A stretch of 64,000 bases of DNA, taken from the NCBI RefSeq assembly GCF_032586155.1, contig NZ_JAWHTC010000002.1:992001-1056000 (forward strand). The letters run 5' to 3'. Source of the stretch: JAWHTC01 sp032586155. Its GTDB lineage: Bacteria > Pseudomonadota > Alphaproteobacteria > Rhodobacterales > Rhodobacteraceae. Positions 8,868 to 17,656 of the stretch are shown here, one piece after another. The translations under genes and the position numbers were made by a program. Within the stretch, counting starts at the first letter, position 1. Each line of letters begins with the position of its first letter. A model generated the notes under the pieces. It ran no database searches and was not told the origin of the DNA. It saw only the letters and a program-made list of their open reading frames with translations.

Positions 8868-10127
8868 TCAGGACGGGGTCATCGTGACCGGCAGTTCCTT
8901 TATCCCGCCGACGAAATTGGAACGCAGGAACTTGTGGGGTCCAGCGGGTTCTATTTTCGATACCCGTTTGACCAATTCCTGAAACAATACACGAATTTCA
9001 AGACGGGCAAGGTGCATGCCAAGGCAAACATGTGGGCCTCCCTGGCCGAACGATACATGCGGGTTTGGTTGGCGCATAAGGTTAACCCGGAAAGGATCAT
9101 CCAAAACCCGCTCGTCACGGTTGCCCGAGGCCCACCAAAGAAGCACCTTGTCACCTTCTTTGACCCTTTGATCGTGCATCTCGAAATCCCGGGTTGCGGT
9201 CCTGCGGAAATAAAGCGCGGGTGTCGCCCAGCGGATTATTTCGTCGGGTGCCGTTTTCCAGATGTCAGCATCGTCTTTCATCTGGCCAAGAAGTTCTTGC
9301 TGATGGGCCATCGCCTGAATGCCAGCGGCAATGGAGTATCGCGTGGTGTCATTCCCTGCCGCAACGAGAAGGCAGAAGAAATTGCGGAATTCAAGCTCTG
9401 GCATGACCTCGCCGTCTTTCCCGGGTTGCAGGATAAGATGCAGAATTCCGTTGGTGTCGCCGGTACGGTTTTTTTCCGCCATTAGCTCCTTGGCATAGTT
9501 ATAAAGCTCCGCCCCTGCGGGCGAGTTAAACGGCATCATACGGTACTGATCCGTCTCCATCTTGTCGAGCACGTGATCGGTAAAATCGGGGTCTGTGTTG
9601 GCGATTAGGGCATCGCCTTTTTCTACAAGCCAGGGCAGGTCTTCGTCCGGCGTGCCAAGGATCTGCCCAAGAATGCGCATGGGCAGCTGGCGGGCAATTT
9701 CCTTGGTTGCGTCGAACGTACCCAGGTCCAACGCCTTGCCGAGGATCTCGTCACACAATTTACGGATCGGTTCTTCGAACGCGGCAACAACCGGGGGAGA
9801 AAAGGCTTTGGCCACCTTGATCCGGGTGCGCATGTGTTCGGGCGCATCGGTTTCCTGAAAGGTGCGCCGGGCGAGATATTCTTCGTAAGTCTGGTCTTCC
9901 ATCCTGATGCCTCGGGCGGATGACATCAATTCGGTGTCCCGGTTAAGGGCAAGGATGTCCTCTTGACGAGTTACATTCCAGAACCCCTCGCCGCCGTCCC
10001 ACTCGCTCCACTCCAAAGGCGCGTCGCGGCGCATCCTCGCAAAAGTATTGTGCGGCGCGCCACGGGCAAATGCATCGTGATCGTACAAATCCTCATGCCC
10101 GCTATCCATCGGGGTCCAGACCGTCAT
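8868..10127 (-). CDS. Cytochrome P450
   Basis: 419-residue soluble bacterial P450 with no membrane anchor. The haem loop FGQGGPHVCLGMHLAR places the thiolate ligand at Cys368. The I-helix oxygen-activation motif is AAGNDTTR, the K-helix ExxR is EIIR in APDEIIRWATPALYFRR, and NRDERVLDDPFRV is the usual meander. The start is backed by AAGGAGCAGCC-ATG. It is first in an operon with a glutamine-synthetase-like ligase and a ferredoxin, opposite a class I amidotransferase and near a GntR regulator. That grouping suggests oxidation of an amine. The CYP family cannot be assigned without alignment. Confidence 0.95.
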   Translation of the reverse strand: MTVWTPMDSGHEDLYDHDAFARGAPHNTFARMRRDAPLEWSEWDGGEGFWNVTRQEDILALNRDTELMSSARGIRMEDQTYEEYLARRTFQETDAPEHMRTRIKVAKAFSPPVVAAFEEPIRKLCDEILGKALDLGTFDATKEIARQLPMRILGQILGTPDEDLPWLVEKGDALIANTDPDFTDHVLDKMETDQYRMMPFNSPAGAELYNYAKELMAEKNRTGDTNGILHLILQPGKDGEVMPELEFRNFFCLLVAAGNDTTRYSIAAGIQAMAHQQELLGQMKDDADIWKTAPDEIIRWATPALYFRRTATRDFEMHDQRVKEGDKVLLWWASGNRDERVLDDPFRVNLMRQPNPHVSFGQGGPHVCLGMHLARLEIRVLFQELVKRVSKIEPAGPHKFLRSNFVGGIKELPVTMTPS

Positions 10128-10213
10128 TGGCTGCTCCTTGGTTTTCCGGCTATTGTTCCTGCGCGTGATAAAATATACTAAAGCGACCTATAAATATGTA
10201 AAGAGGGGAATTC

Positions 10214-10918
10214 ATGCGCATCGGAATTCTGATGTCCAACACCGACGACAGCGAGTTTTCACGGTCCCATCCCAAGGATGGCGATAAGTGGCGAGATTTG
10301 CTTGCGCCGCTTTGCCCGGAATGTGAATTTCCAGTCTACTCGGTGAAGGACGGACACTTTCCCGAGCATGTGACGGGGCATGATGGGTTCATAATTACCG
10401 GTAGTCCGGCTTCGGTGCATGACCTGGACGCTTGGCTCCCGAAGCTGTTCGGCTTGATCCGTGAGGCAACGGATGCCGGTGTGCCGCTGTTTGGCGCCTG
10501 TTTTGGCCACCAAGCGATCGCTTTGGCCCTTGGGGGCAAGGTCGCGTTCAACCCGGGGGGCTGGGTTATCGGCTCTACCGTGACCGATGTGGCAGATCCT
10601 GCACCCTGGATGGAAGCTGGCCCTTTGCGACAATATGCGGCGCATATCGAGCAAGTCGTCCAGCTCCCGGAAGCTGCGCAAGTGACCATGACCAACAAGG
10701 ATTGCCCGATTGGCGGCTTTATCGTCGGTGACAAGATCTTTACTACACAGTACCACCCCGAAATGACCCATGACTTCATTTGTGCGCTGGTCGACGAACT
10801 TGCCGGAAAGATACCCGCCGACGCGATGGATGCGGCACGAGCCTCTCTCGACGGTACGAATGACAATCCCGTTTTTGCCCGCTGGATCGTCGAGTTTTTC
10901 CACCAAGTGGGTGCGTGA
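10214..10918 (+). CDS. Class I (GATase1) glutamine amidotransferase-like hydrolase
   Basis: 234-residue stand-alone amidotransferase domain. The nucleophile elbow is GACFGHQ (Cys96) and the His/Glu of the triad are in YHPEM (His181, Glu183). No synthetase domain is attached. Proteins of this shape include PuuD- and TdnT-type enzymes that cleave gamma-glutamyl amides, which fits the divergent glutamine-synthetase-like gene. The ribosome binding site is AGAGGGGAATTC-ATG. It shares an 86-base, AT-rich divergent promoter region with the P450 operon and converges on the GntR gene five bases after its stop. Confidence 0.88.
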   Translation: MRIGILMSNTDDSEFSRSHPKDGDKWRDLLAPLCPECEFPVYSVKDGHFPEHVTGHDGFIITGSPASVHDLDAWLPKLFGLIREATDAGVPLFGACFGHQAIALALGGKVAFNPGGWVIGSTVTDVADPAPWMEAGPLRQYAAHIEQVVQLPEAAQVTMTNKDCPIGGFIVGDKIFTTQYHPEMTHDFICALVDELAGKIPADAMDAARASLDGTNDNPVFARWIVEFFHQVGA

Positions 10919-10922
10919 TGCC

Positions 10923-11603
10923 TTAGTCGCGTGCCGCGAGCAGATCCATGGCCGTGATCTCATCAAACTGAACGTGCTTGGCCATGAAGTTTTCGGCTTC
11001 ATCGGATTTGCCGGCGGCAATTAGTTCGAACAGGGTGCGATGATCACGCGCTGAGGCCGCGATTGCGCCAGAGTACTTATACCGAGCACGATAATAGGCA
11101 ATCAGCTTGCGGGCATTGGTCTTGATCATGTCCAGAAGGAAGGGATTTCGCGAGGCGAGTGCGACCGCCTCGTGGAAACGCAAGTTGAACTGGTAATACC
11201 CATCCGGGTTTCGATCGCCGTGCTTTTCGGCATGGCGTTCACATGCGAGGACAACCGCTTCCAACTTGATGATATCCTCGCGCCCATGGCGCCGCGCTGC
11301 AAGCCCGGCAGCCTGCCCCTCAAGCTTGGCGTGCACTTCCAAAATGGCCAGGAACTCTTCCAGCGTCGGTTTGAACAGCGTAGCCCCTTTCCTTGGCTGA
11401 CGCACGACAAGCCCAATGGTTTCAAGCCGCAGGATTGCTTCGCGCAACGGTGTTCGTGATACGCCGTAGGTTGCGATCAGCGCTTGCTCTTTGATTGGAT
11501 CGCCCGGATTGAGGTCTCCCCGGTCGATGCTTTCGAGGATCTGATTGAGGATTGCTTCGGTCTGCCCAGCCATGTCGGCAAATATGCCTTGAACGTCATG
11601 CAA
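10923..11603 (-). CDS. GntR-family (FadR/FCD type) transcriptional regulator
   Basis: About 226 residues. The N-terminal winged helix-turn-helix spans roughly residues 39-66 (EQALIATYGVSRTPLREAI), and a C-terminal all-helical FCD ligand domain follows, with the metal/ligand histidine pattern NLRFHEAVALASRN and RDHRTLFELIAAG. The start is uncertain: TTG at 11603 (shown) follows a weak AAGG, while ATG at 11573 (MAGQTEAIL) would remove ten residues. Its place beside the P450/ligase/amidotransferase genes makes it their likely regulator. Confidence 0.9.
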   Translation of the reverse strand: MHDVQGIFADMAGQTEAILNQILESIDRGDLNPGDPIKEQALIATYGVSRTPLREAILRLETIGLVVRQPRKGATLFKPTLEEFLAILEVHAKLEGQAAGLAARRHGREDIIKLEAVVLACERHAEKHGDRNPDGYYQFNLRFHEAVALASRNPFLLDMIKTNARKLIAYYRARYKYSGAIAASARDHRTLFELIAAGKSDEAENFMAKHVQFDEITAMDLLAARD

Positions 11604-11993
11604 TGCAACCTTGTCCTGTCAACTTGGCCAACGACAACAACAGTGGGGCTTTGAAAAAACTTCAGGATTTGACTGAACAGGTAACCTGTGGCGTCCGCTT
11701 ATGCGGGTGAATTGGGGCAATGGCAGCTTTGAGCGCCTTGGACTCGCTAGCGCGTCATTCAGCATTTGCCAAAGAGGGCTCGAAGCCGCCATGCGGCGGC
11801 GCGGAGTTATAACCGGACAGGTGAGTGTCTGTTCCAATGTGGACGGCCATTGCCAGTTTATCGTCGCGACAGCCGCTACCAAGATTTCCCATGGCAGACA
11901 TTCGTGAAATTCAAAAAAGCCGGAAGCCGGAATGATGACTAAGCGGACCGAAGCGGCTGTTTGGCACCGGCGTCAAAACGGCCGCAATCCAAG
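11604..11993. other. 390-base spacer; possible GntR operator at its left end
   Basis: Upstream region of the GntR gene. TTGTCCTGTCAA at 11611-11622 is an imperfect palindrome (8 of 12 positions) placed where a self-regulating operator would sit, but it is a weak match. The remainder shows no convincing gene or repeat. Confidence 0.35.
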
Positions 11994-12815
11994 TCAAAGA
12001 GTCATACCGCCGCCAACGACCAGTGTTTGGCCGGATACGTAGTTGGATTCCGGAGCGCAGAACAGATAAACGCCGTCTGCTGCCTCTTCGACCGTGCCAG
12101 CACGGCCAAGCGGGACCATTGAGGCAAAGGCGCTGGCGGCCTTCCTGGGGATGCCGACACCGACCATGTTGCCGTCAACTTCGATGGATTGCTTTTCATC
12201 GGTCGGCTCGGTCAGGCGGGTGGCAATATAGCCGAAGGCCACGCAATTGACGTTGACCTTCATTCGACCCCATTCCTTGGCCAGGGTCTTGGTCAGACCC
12301 AGCACGGCGGATTTGGCCGAAGAATAGTTTGCTTGGCCGGCGTTGCCGCCAAGGCCGGCCACGGAAGAGATGTTCACCACCTTGCGGAATACTTCACGTC
12401 CCTCCGCGGCCTCGACTTCCGCGTATCCGCGGATATGTCCTGCTGCTGCACGCAGGATACGAAACGGCGCCTTAACATGGACATCCATCATTGCATCGAA
12501 TTGTTCGTCTGTCATTTTCGCGGCCAACCCGTCCCATGTATAGCCAGCGTTGTTGACGATGATGTCGATGCCGCCAAAGGCATCGATCCCGGCCTGGATG
12601 AACCGCTCGGCAAAGCCGGGCTCGACGACGCTGCCGGTAACCGTGACCGGTTTTCGGCCCAGCTTGGCGATTTCGGCGGCCACCTCGGCGGCGGGCTCAT
12701 CGTCAAGGTCGTTGACCACGATATTGGCACCCTCGGCGGCCAATTTCAAAGCTACGGCACGTCCGATGCCGCGCCCTGCGCCGGTGACGAAGGCGGTCTT
12801 GTTCTCAAGTTTCAT
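11994..12815 (-). CDS. Short-chain dehydrogenase, probable 3-hydroxyacyl-CoA dehydrogenase
   Basis: 273 residues, classical SDR: cofactor motif TGAGRGIG at 11-18, NNAG at 88-91, catalytic Ser150/151, Tyr164 and Lys168 in NYSSAK. The acidic residue after strand beta-2 (NDLDDE) favours NAD over NADP. Last gene of a five-gene operon, ten bases after the acyl-CoA dehydrogenase. In that setting it most plausibly oxidises the 3-hydroxyacyl-CoA made by the MaoC-type hydratase. The segment around residues 125-145 is longer than in FabG. Confidence 0.88.
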   Translation of the reverse strand: MKLENKTAFVTGAGRGIGRAVALKLAAEGANIVVNDLDDEPAAEVAAEIAKLGRKPVTVTGSVVEPGFAERFIQAGIDAFGGIDIIVNNAGYTWDGLAAKMTDEQFDAMMDVHVKAPFRILRAAAGHIRGYAEVEAAEGREVFRKVVNISSVAGLGGNAGQANYSSAKSAVLGLTKTLAKEWGRMKVNVNCVAFGYIATRLTEPTDEKQSIEVDGNMVGVGIPRKAASAFASMVPLGRAGTVEEAADGVYLFCAPESNYVSGQTLVVGGGMTL

Positions 12816-12824
12816 GAGTTATCC

Positions 12825-13973
12825 TCAGTCGATATCGAGCGACCTAGCGATCAGCTCTTTCATGATTTCATTGGTTCCGCCATAGATCTTCTGGACCCGG
12901 GCATCGGCGTAGAGTTCCGAGATCAGGTATTCGCTCATGTAGCCGTAGCCGCCATGCAGCTGCAGGCATTCGTCGACGATCTCGCATTGAGTCTGGCTAC
13001 CCCACCATTTGGCCATAGCGGCCTTTTCCGGGGTCAGCTTGCCCTCTTCCAACTCGTCTAGACATGTGTCGAGGAAGGCAGACAAAAGCTCAATCTTGGT
13101 GGCAGCTTCGGCAAGTTTGAATCGGGTATTCTGAAAATCCATCACGCGCTTTCCAAAGGCTTTACGTTCGCGCACGTATTCCAAGGTGACCTTGAGCGCG
13201 CATTGCGAGGCACCCAGCGCCATGTAGCCTAGTAGCAGACGCTCCCAGGGAAGCTGTTTCATCAGCTGGTAAAACCCCTGACCCTCTTCGCTGCCCAGAA
13301 GCGCGGTTTGCGGAACGCGCACATCGTCAAACGCCAATTCGGCAGTGTCGTTGCGCTTCATGCCCATCTTCTTGAGCTTGCGTCCGACGCTATAGCCATC
13401 CAGGTCTGCCGTCTCGACGATCAGCAGCGATACGCCCTTGGATTTGGCCTTGGCATCAGTCTTGGCGACAAGGACCAGGATGTCGGCGCTGGCCCCGTTG
13501 GTGATGAAGGTTTTGGAACCGTTGATGACATATTCATTGCCATCCTTGATCGCGGTGGTCTTGACCGCCTGCAAGTCCGAACCGGTACCTGGTTCGGTCA
13601 TGGCGATGGCGGCAATATGTTCACCCGTGGCCAGTTTTGGAAGCCAACGATGTTTCTGATCCTCAGTCCCGAAGGCGAGGATATAGTGGGTGGCAATGTT
13701 GTGCACCGACAGGCCCCAACCGCTGTCTCCGGCCTTGGTCTGTTCAAGATAGCTGACCGTATCGAAGTGCCGTGAAAGGCCCAATCCACCATATTCCTCG
13801 GGGATGGTAGCACCCAGGACGCCCAGCTCTCCTGCCTGTTCCCAGAACGACCGCGGGATCATCCCATCTTCGGTCCATTGCTCGCGATTGGGCTCGAATT
13901 CCTCGGCAAAGAAGCGTGCGACGCTGTCGGCAAAGGCGCGATGATCTTCTGTCATCCAGGCGTGGTTTGGCAT
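12825..13973 (-). CDS. Acyl-CoA dehydrogenase, long-chain/isovaleryl type
   Basis: 382-residue FAD enzyme. FAD/substrate motifs AMTEPGTGSDLQAV and NGSKTFITNG are present, with C-terminal LQLHGGYGYMSEY and KIYGGTNEI. The position that carries the catalytic Glu in medium-chain enzymes is Gly here, but LPWERLLLG (Glu244) matches the site used in long-chain and isovaleryl-CoA dehydrogenases, so the enzyme should be active. It catalyses the first oxidation of the operon's acyl-CoA pathway. No acyl-CoA ligase is encoded alongside. Confidence 0.94.
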   Translation of the reverse strand: MPNHAWMTEDHRAFADSVARFFAEEFEPNREQWTEDGMIPRSFWEQAGELGVLGATIPEEYGGLGLSRHFDTVSYLEQTKAGDSGWGLSVHNIATHYILAFGTEDQKHRWLPKLATGEHIAAIAMTEPGTGSDLQAVKTTAIKDGNEYVINGSKTFITNGASADILVLVAKTDAKAKSKGVSLLIVETADLDGYSVGRKLKKMGMKRNDTAELAFDDVRVPQTALLGSEEGQGFYQLMKQLPWERLLLGYMALGASQCALKVTLEYVRERKAFGKRVMDFQNTRFKLAEAATKIELLSAFLDTCLDELEEGKLTPEKAAMAKWWGSQTQCEIVDECLQLHGGYGYMSEYLISELYADARVQKIYGGTNEIMKELIARSLDID

Positions 13974-13996
13974 GGAAGTACCTTTCTGTTGTCTAT

Positions 13997-14410
13997 TCAG
14001 GCGGCGCGGACCAGAGCGGAACCGGTCAGGGTTACCGTGCCATCGTCGATCGTCGCCTTGAGATCGATTTTCAGCATTGTCTCGCGGTCACGCCGGCTGC
14101 GTTCAATGACCTCTCCGGTGCAGGTCACGGTCGCACCCACGGGGGTGATGGCGGTAAACCGGGTGGACAGATTGCACAGGTTGTCCTGACCGGCCCAGTC
14201 GCTCACAAGACGGCCGAGCTGCGCCATCGACAGCATGCCATGGGCAAAGACATCATCAAGACCGGCCTTGGCGGCAAAGTCGGTATCGACATGGATCGGA
14301 TTGTGATCCTGAGAAGCCCCGGCATAAAGCGCCAGGGTGGTACGGGTGATCGGGCCGAAACGGTGTTCGTGCAGACGATCACCAACCTGTGCGGTTGAAG
14401 GGTGTGTCAT
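13997..14410 (-). CDS. MaoC-type enoyl-CoA hydratase, catalytic partner
   Basis: 137-residue single hot-dog domain. The hydratase-2 motif YAGASQDHNPIHVD gives the catalytic Asp35 and His40, followed by FAHGMLSMAQLG. It follows the N-terminal-type MaoC protein by 12 bases. The two short proteins probably form one heteromeric hydratase, with this one carrying the active site. It acts on the 2-enoyl-CoA produced by the neighbouring dehydrogenase. Confidence 0.9.
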   Translation of the reverse strand: MTHPSTAQVGDRLHEHRFGPITRTTLALYAGASQDHNPIHVDTDFAAKAGLDDVFAHGMLSMAQLGRLVSDWAGQDNLCNLSTRFTAITPVGATVTCTGEVIERSRRDRETMLKIDLKATIDDGTVTLTGSALVRAA

Positions 14411-14422
14411 GTGATGCGCTCC

Positions 14423-14890
14423 TTATCCAAGCCGGTGGATCAGATCGCGCCGGACGGTGACCAAGGGGCCACGTTCCTTGTGCGTGATTGTGGTTTCCAG
14501 ATGCGCAAATTCCAGTTTTCCGCCCTTGGCATCTGAAAAGCCCCTGACCCGCGTAGACAGTGTCACCCGGTCGCCTGCAAAGATTGGCCCGTGGTATTCG
14601 TAGGCCTCGTTTCCGTGCAGCAACCGGCGCATATCTGCACCGATCCGGGTCAGGATGTCGGTTCCGCCGGTGCGCCGGGTTTCATGCGCCGCGGCCATGT
14701 CGAGAACTACGGCATAGGTGGCCGGTGCGACGACATCGGGATAGCCAGCGGCGCGCGCCGCGCCGGGGTTGACGTAAATCGGGTTGGTCTCGCCAATGGT
14801 CTCGGAGAAGAACACAAGCGCACCGCGCTCAACATCCACAGGGACAGGGGCGCTGACCTGTCCTTCGCTGTCGCGGTTGAAACGGGCCAC
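14423..14890 (-). CDS. MaoC N-terminal-like (FAS1 dehydratase-type) hot-dog protein
   Basis: 155 residues. It aligns in pattern with hot-dog hydratases (FFSETIGETNPIYVNPGAARAA), but the Asp and His of the catalytic pair are replaced (ETNPIY in place of DxNPIH). It is therefore likely a structural and substrate-binding partner of the next gene's product. Split pairs like this occur in steroid and branched-chain degradation (ChsH1/ChsH2 type). It starts three bases after the thiolase stop, so it is co-transcribed and likely coupled. Confidence 0.85.
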   Translation of the reverse strand: MARFNRDSEGQVSAPVPVDVERGALVFFSETIGETNPIYVNPGAARAAGYPDVVAPATYAVVLDMAAAHETRRTGGTDILTRIGADMRRLLHGNEAYEYHGPIFAGDRVTLSTRVRGFSDAKGGKLEFAHLETTITHKERGPLVTVRRDLIHRLG

Positions 14891-14892
14891 GA

Positions 14893-16077
14893 TTAGGCCG
14901 CCTGATAAAGCGTTACCACACAGGCACCGCCAAGACCCAGGTTGTGCTGCAACGCCGTACGTGCGCCTTCGACCTGACGCTTGTCTGCCGTGCCACGAAG
15001 CTGATGCGTCAGCTCATAACATTGGGCAAGACCTGTTGCACCCAGCGGGTGCCCCTTGGAGAGCAGCCCGCCCGACGGGTTGGTGACGAATTTGCCGCCA
15101 TAGGTGTTGTCACCATCGGCGATGAACTTCTTGGCGCCGCCCTCGGGGCAGAGGCCGAGACCTTCGTAGGTGATCAGCTCGTTGTGGGCGAAACAGTCGT
15201 GCAGCTCGACCACGTCGACATCTTCTGCGCCGATGCCTGCGGCCTCATAAACTTGCGACGCGGCGGCAGCAGTCATGTCATAACCCACCACCTGCATCAT
15301 GTCGTTTGTATCAAAGGTCGAGGCCGTGTCGGTTGTCATCGCTTGCGCCTTGATGGTCACTGTCGTGTTGATCCCATGTTTTGCGGCAAATTCGGGGCTG
15401 CACAGAATGGCCGCCGCACCGCCACAGGTCGGCGGGCAGGCCATCAGACGGGTCATCACGCCGGGCCACATGACCGGGGCCTGCATGACCTCATCGACCG
15501 AGACCTCGCGGTCAAACAACGCCAGTGGGTTACGGGTGGCATGGCGGCTGGCCTTGACGCGGATGCGGGCAAAATCCTGCATCGTGGTGCCATGTTTTTC
15601 CATATGGGATTTTCCGGCCCCACCGAAATAGCGCAGGGCAAGCGGGATATCGCCATTGCCGACCAGCGTGTCACAGGCCGCGTCGAAATCATAAAACGGG
15701 CTGGGTCGGTCGGTATAGACATTGCCCAGCGCGCCGGGCTTCATCTGCTCAAATCCCACGGCCAGAACGCAATCGGCGATCCCGTGCTCGATGGCCTGGC
15801 GCGCCAGAAACAGAGCGGTCGACCCGGTGGAACAGTTGTTGTTGACATTGACCACCGGAATACCGGTCATGCCCACATGATACAGCGCTTTCTGCCCACA
15901 GGTGCTGTCGCCATATACATATCCGGCATAGGCCTGTTGGACATCTGAATAATCCAGACCGGCATCGTCGAGGGCCTGCCGGATCGCGGCTGCCGCCATG
16001 ACGTCATAACTGTCAGACGCACCCGGTTTGGCGAATTTTGTCATGCCGATGCCTGCAACAACCGTCTTGGTGTTCAT
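14893..16077 (-). CDS. SCP-x/lipid-transfer-type thiolase
   Basis: 394-residue thiolase-fold protein. The acylated cysteine is Cys82 in NNNCSTGSTALFLARQ, with HDCFAHNELI and GGLLSKGHPLGATG carrying the later His residues. The C-terminal Cys-x-Gly motif of ordinary thiolases is seen only as GGACVVTLYQA, and the overall pattern is that of SCP2-like thiolases or aldolases acting on bulky or branched acyl-CoAs. ATG at 16077 has GGGGAG six to nine bases upstream. First gene of the operon, divergent from a LysR regulator. Confidence 0.92.
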   Translation of the reverse strand: MNTKTVVAGIGMTKFAKPGASDSYDVMAAAAIRQALDDAGLDYSDVQQAYAGYVYGDSTCGQKALYHVGMTGIPVVNVNNNCSTGSTALFLARQAIEHGIADCVLAVGFEQMKPGALGNVYTDRPSPFYDFDAACDTLVGNGDIPLALRYFGGAGKSHMEKHGTTMQDFARIRVKASRHATRNPLALFDREVSVDEVMQAPVMWPGVMTRLMACPPTCGGAAAILCSPEFAAKHGINTTVTIKAQAMTTDTASTFDTNDMMQVVGYDMTAAAASQVYEAAGIGAEDVDVVELHDCFAHNELITYEGLGLCPEGGAKKFIADGDNTYGGKFVTNPSGGLLSKGHPLGATGLAQCYELTHQLRGTADKRQVEGARTALQHNLGLGGACVVTLYQAA

Positions 16078-16115
16078 TGTCCATCTCCCCTTTGGTTTGA
16101 CAAGATAATCGTGGC

Positions 16116-16142
16116 TTATTCTCCATCTGACAAATAGAATAA
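16116..16142. promoter_or_regulatory. Inverted-repeat operator, thiolase operon/LysR
   Basis: A perfect 7-base inverted repeat, TTATTCT and AGAATAA, separated by 13 bases, in the 97-base gap between the divergent thiolase and LysR genes. The spacing and place fit a LysR-family dyad site acting on both promoters. Confidence 0.65.
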
Positions 16143-16174
16143 TCTCCAGTGATATCGAAAACTGGAATGGGCTG

Positions 16175-17071
16175 ATGAATTTCAAGAAATTGAAATATGT
16201 CGTTGCCGTCGATCGTGCGGGCTCAGTGTCTGCTGCGGCCAAACGGCTGAACATCAGCCAGTCGGCGGTAACAAAAGCTGTTGCCGATATCGAGAACGAC
16301 CTGGGATTCGCGGTGTTTGACCGTCGCGCCCATGGCGTATCGACAACATCGGCCGGCCGGGACTTTGTCGACCGGGCGGCACGTATCCTGTCGGACGTTG
16401 ACCGGCTCGGTTCGGACATGAGGGAGGGGCGCCGGACAAGGGACCTGCTGTTGCGCATCGCGGTTGCCCCGGCTTCGCTGGAAGGGTTGATGAACCGGTC
16501 GGTCGAATCTCTTCTCGTCGAGTGGCCGGACATCCGGTTGCACATGCGCGGGGGGCCATTGGAAACCGGGATCATGTTGCTTCGGCAAGGGGATATCGAT
16601 GTATTGGTCGGGCCAAAATCGGCTCTGGAGACCGAGCCGGGTTTTGTCTGTTCCGAGCTCCCGCCGATGCGCCCCTTTCTTTATGGGAGGCACCGGCATC
16701 CCCTACAAGGCACGACGCGTCTTTCACCACAGGACATCGCCGCCTATCCGATCATCGTTCCCGATATTCAAGGGCCGCTGGTTACGCCCCTGCTGAATGT
16801 TCTGGAATTCCTGGGTGGCAATCCGCTTGGTCGCTTGAACGTGATCGAAACTTACACCATTGCCGCGAGGGTCGTCGAACGCTCTGACGCAGTAGGAGTG
16901 GTGCTTGGAAACTTTGCCGAAAGCCGCGGTTTCAAACGCCGGTTCAGTATCCTTGACTTTGACATGGGCGGCGCGTTGCCCATGGCTGTTGCGTGGCAAA
17001 AGTCGCAGCGGATAGGCAGGGCGCTGACAAGGTTTCTTGATCGGCTGTATGAATTTCCGCCTACCGGATGA
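16175..17071 (+). CDS. LysR-family transcriptional regulator
   Basis: 298 residues. N-terminal helix-turn-helix at about 16-60 (SVSAAAKRLNISQSAVTKAV, then FDRRAHGVSTTSAG), followed by a substrate-binding effector domain beginning near residue 92 (LLLRIAVAPASLEGL). It is transcribed away from the beta-oxidation operon across a shared promoter region with a clear inverted repeat, so it most likely controls that operon in response to a pathway CoA-ester or acid. Confidence 0.94.
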   Translation: MNFKKLKYVVAVDRAGSVSAAAKRLNISQSAVTKAVADIENDLGFAVFDRRAHGVSTTSAGRDFVDRAARILSDVDRLGSDMREGRRTRDLLLRIAVAPASLEGLMNRSVESLLVEWPDIRLHMRGGPLETGIMLLRQGDIDVLVGPKSALETEPGFVCSELPPMRPFLYGRHRHPLQGTTRLSPQDIAAYPIIVPDIQGPLVTPLLNVLEFLGGNPLGRLNVIETYTIAARVVERSDAVGVVLGNFAESRGFKRRFSILDFDMGGALPMAVAWQKSQRIGRALTRFLDRLYEFPPTG

Positions 17072-17656
17072 TGCGTGCGCTCTGATTTGATCAGCAGCGT
17101 AGTCGTCCGCCGCCTTCCATTTGATTAGTTGGCAAACACGGAGTTTGATGTTCATTGAAAGGCTGAACAGCGCCAAGCCTAGGTGGTTGTTAACCACATC
17201 CAATCATACGCGAATTGATGGTTAATTGGCTGCTTGCATGGATCTTCCTCCGATCCGCCCCCCGCACCCCAGCGGCAACACAACATTGCCCAATGATCAG
17301 TTCCGCAAGGGAAAACCGGTGAGCAGATTGAGGTTGTTCCCGGCCCAAACGTGCATCCAACCGATTTGCAGAGAGCGACGCCTTTGAGCCCAATTCGTAT
17401 GATGCTGCGGTGGCGCGGAACCGGCCAGATACGCCCATGACAGACACTTGCTCAAACCACAAAGTTGGGGTTCCACCATCGGACACGGTGGCAACGAGGC
17501 ATCGGCAGAATTTTTTTTGGTGCCCTTTGATCTGTCGCATATCGGAATCCGGTCATTTTTGCTCTGTTTTGAGAGCTGATTATGTGGATGAGCTTGGGCC
17601 TGCTTGGGCGCCGAGAAGCATCGAGATTTCCTGGAAACTTGGGAGGGGGACTGTTC
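17072..17656. other. 585-base spacer before the phosphate transporter
   Basis: No gene is recognised. A minus-strand frame of about 116 codons exists but has no ribosome binding site and a composition like spacer DNA. I looked for tandem Pho-box repeats upstream of the transporter and saw only isolated TGACAG/CTGTC halves, so phosphate control is not shown. Confidence 0.45.

Noticed and set aside
17190..17540. 116-codon minus-strand frame upstream of the PiT gene
   Set aside because: No ribosome binding site, no recognisable pattern, and it lies in what reads as ordinary spacer.
17400..17656. Pho box upstream of the phosphate transporters
   Set aside because: Only isolated CTGTC/TGACAG halves are seen, without the tandem 11-base spacing needed for PhoB.
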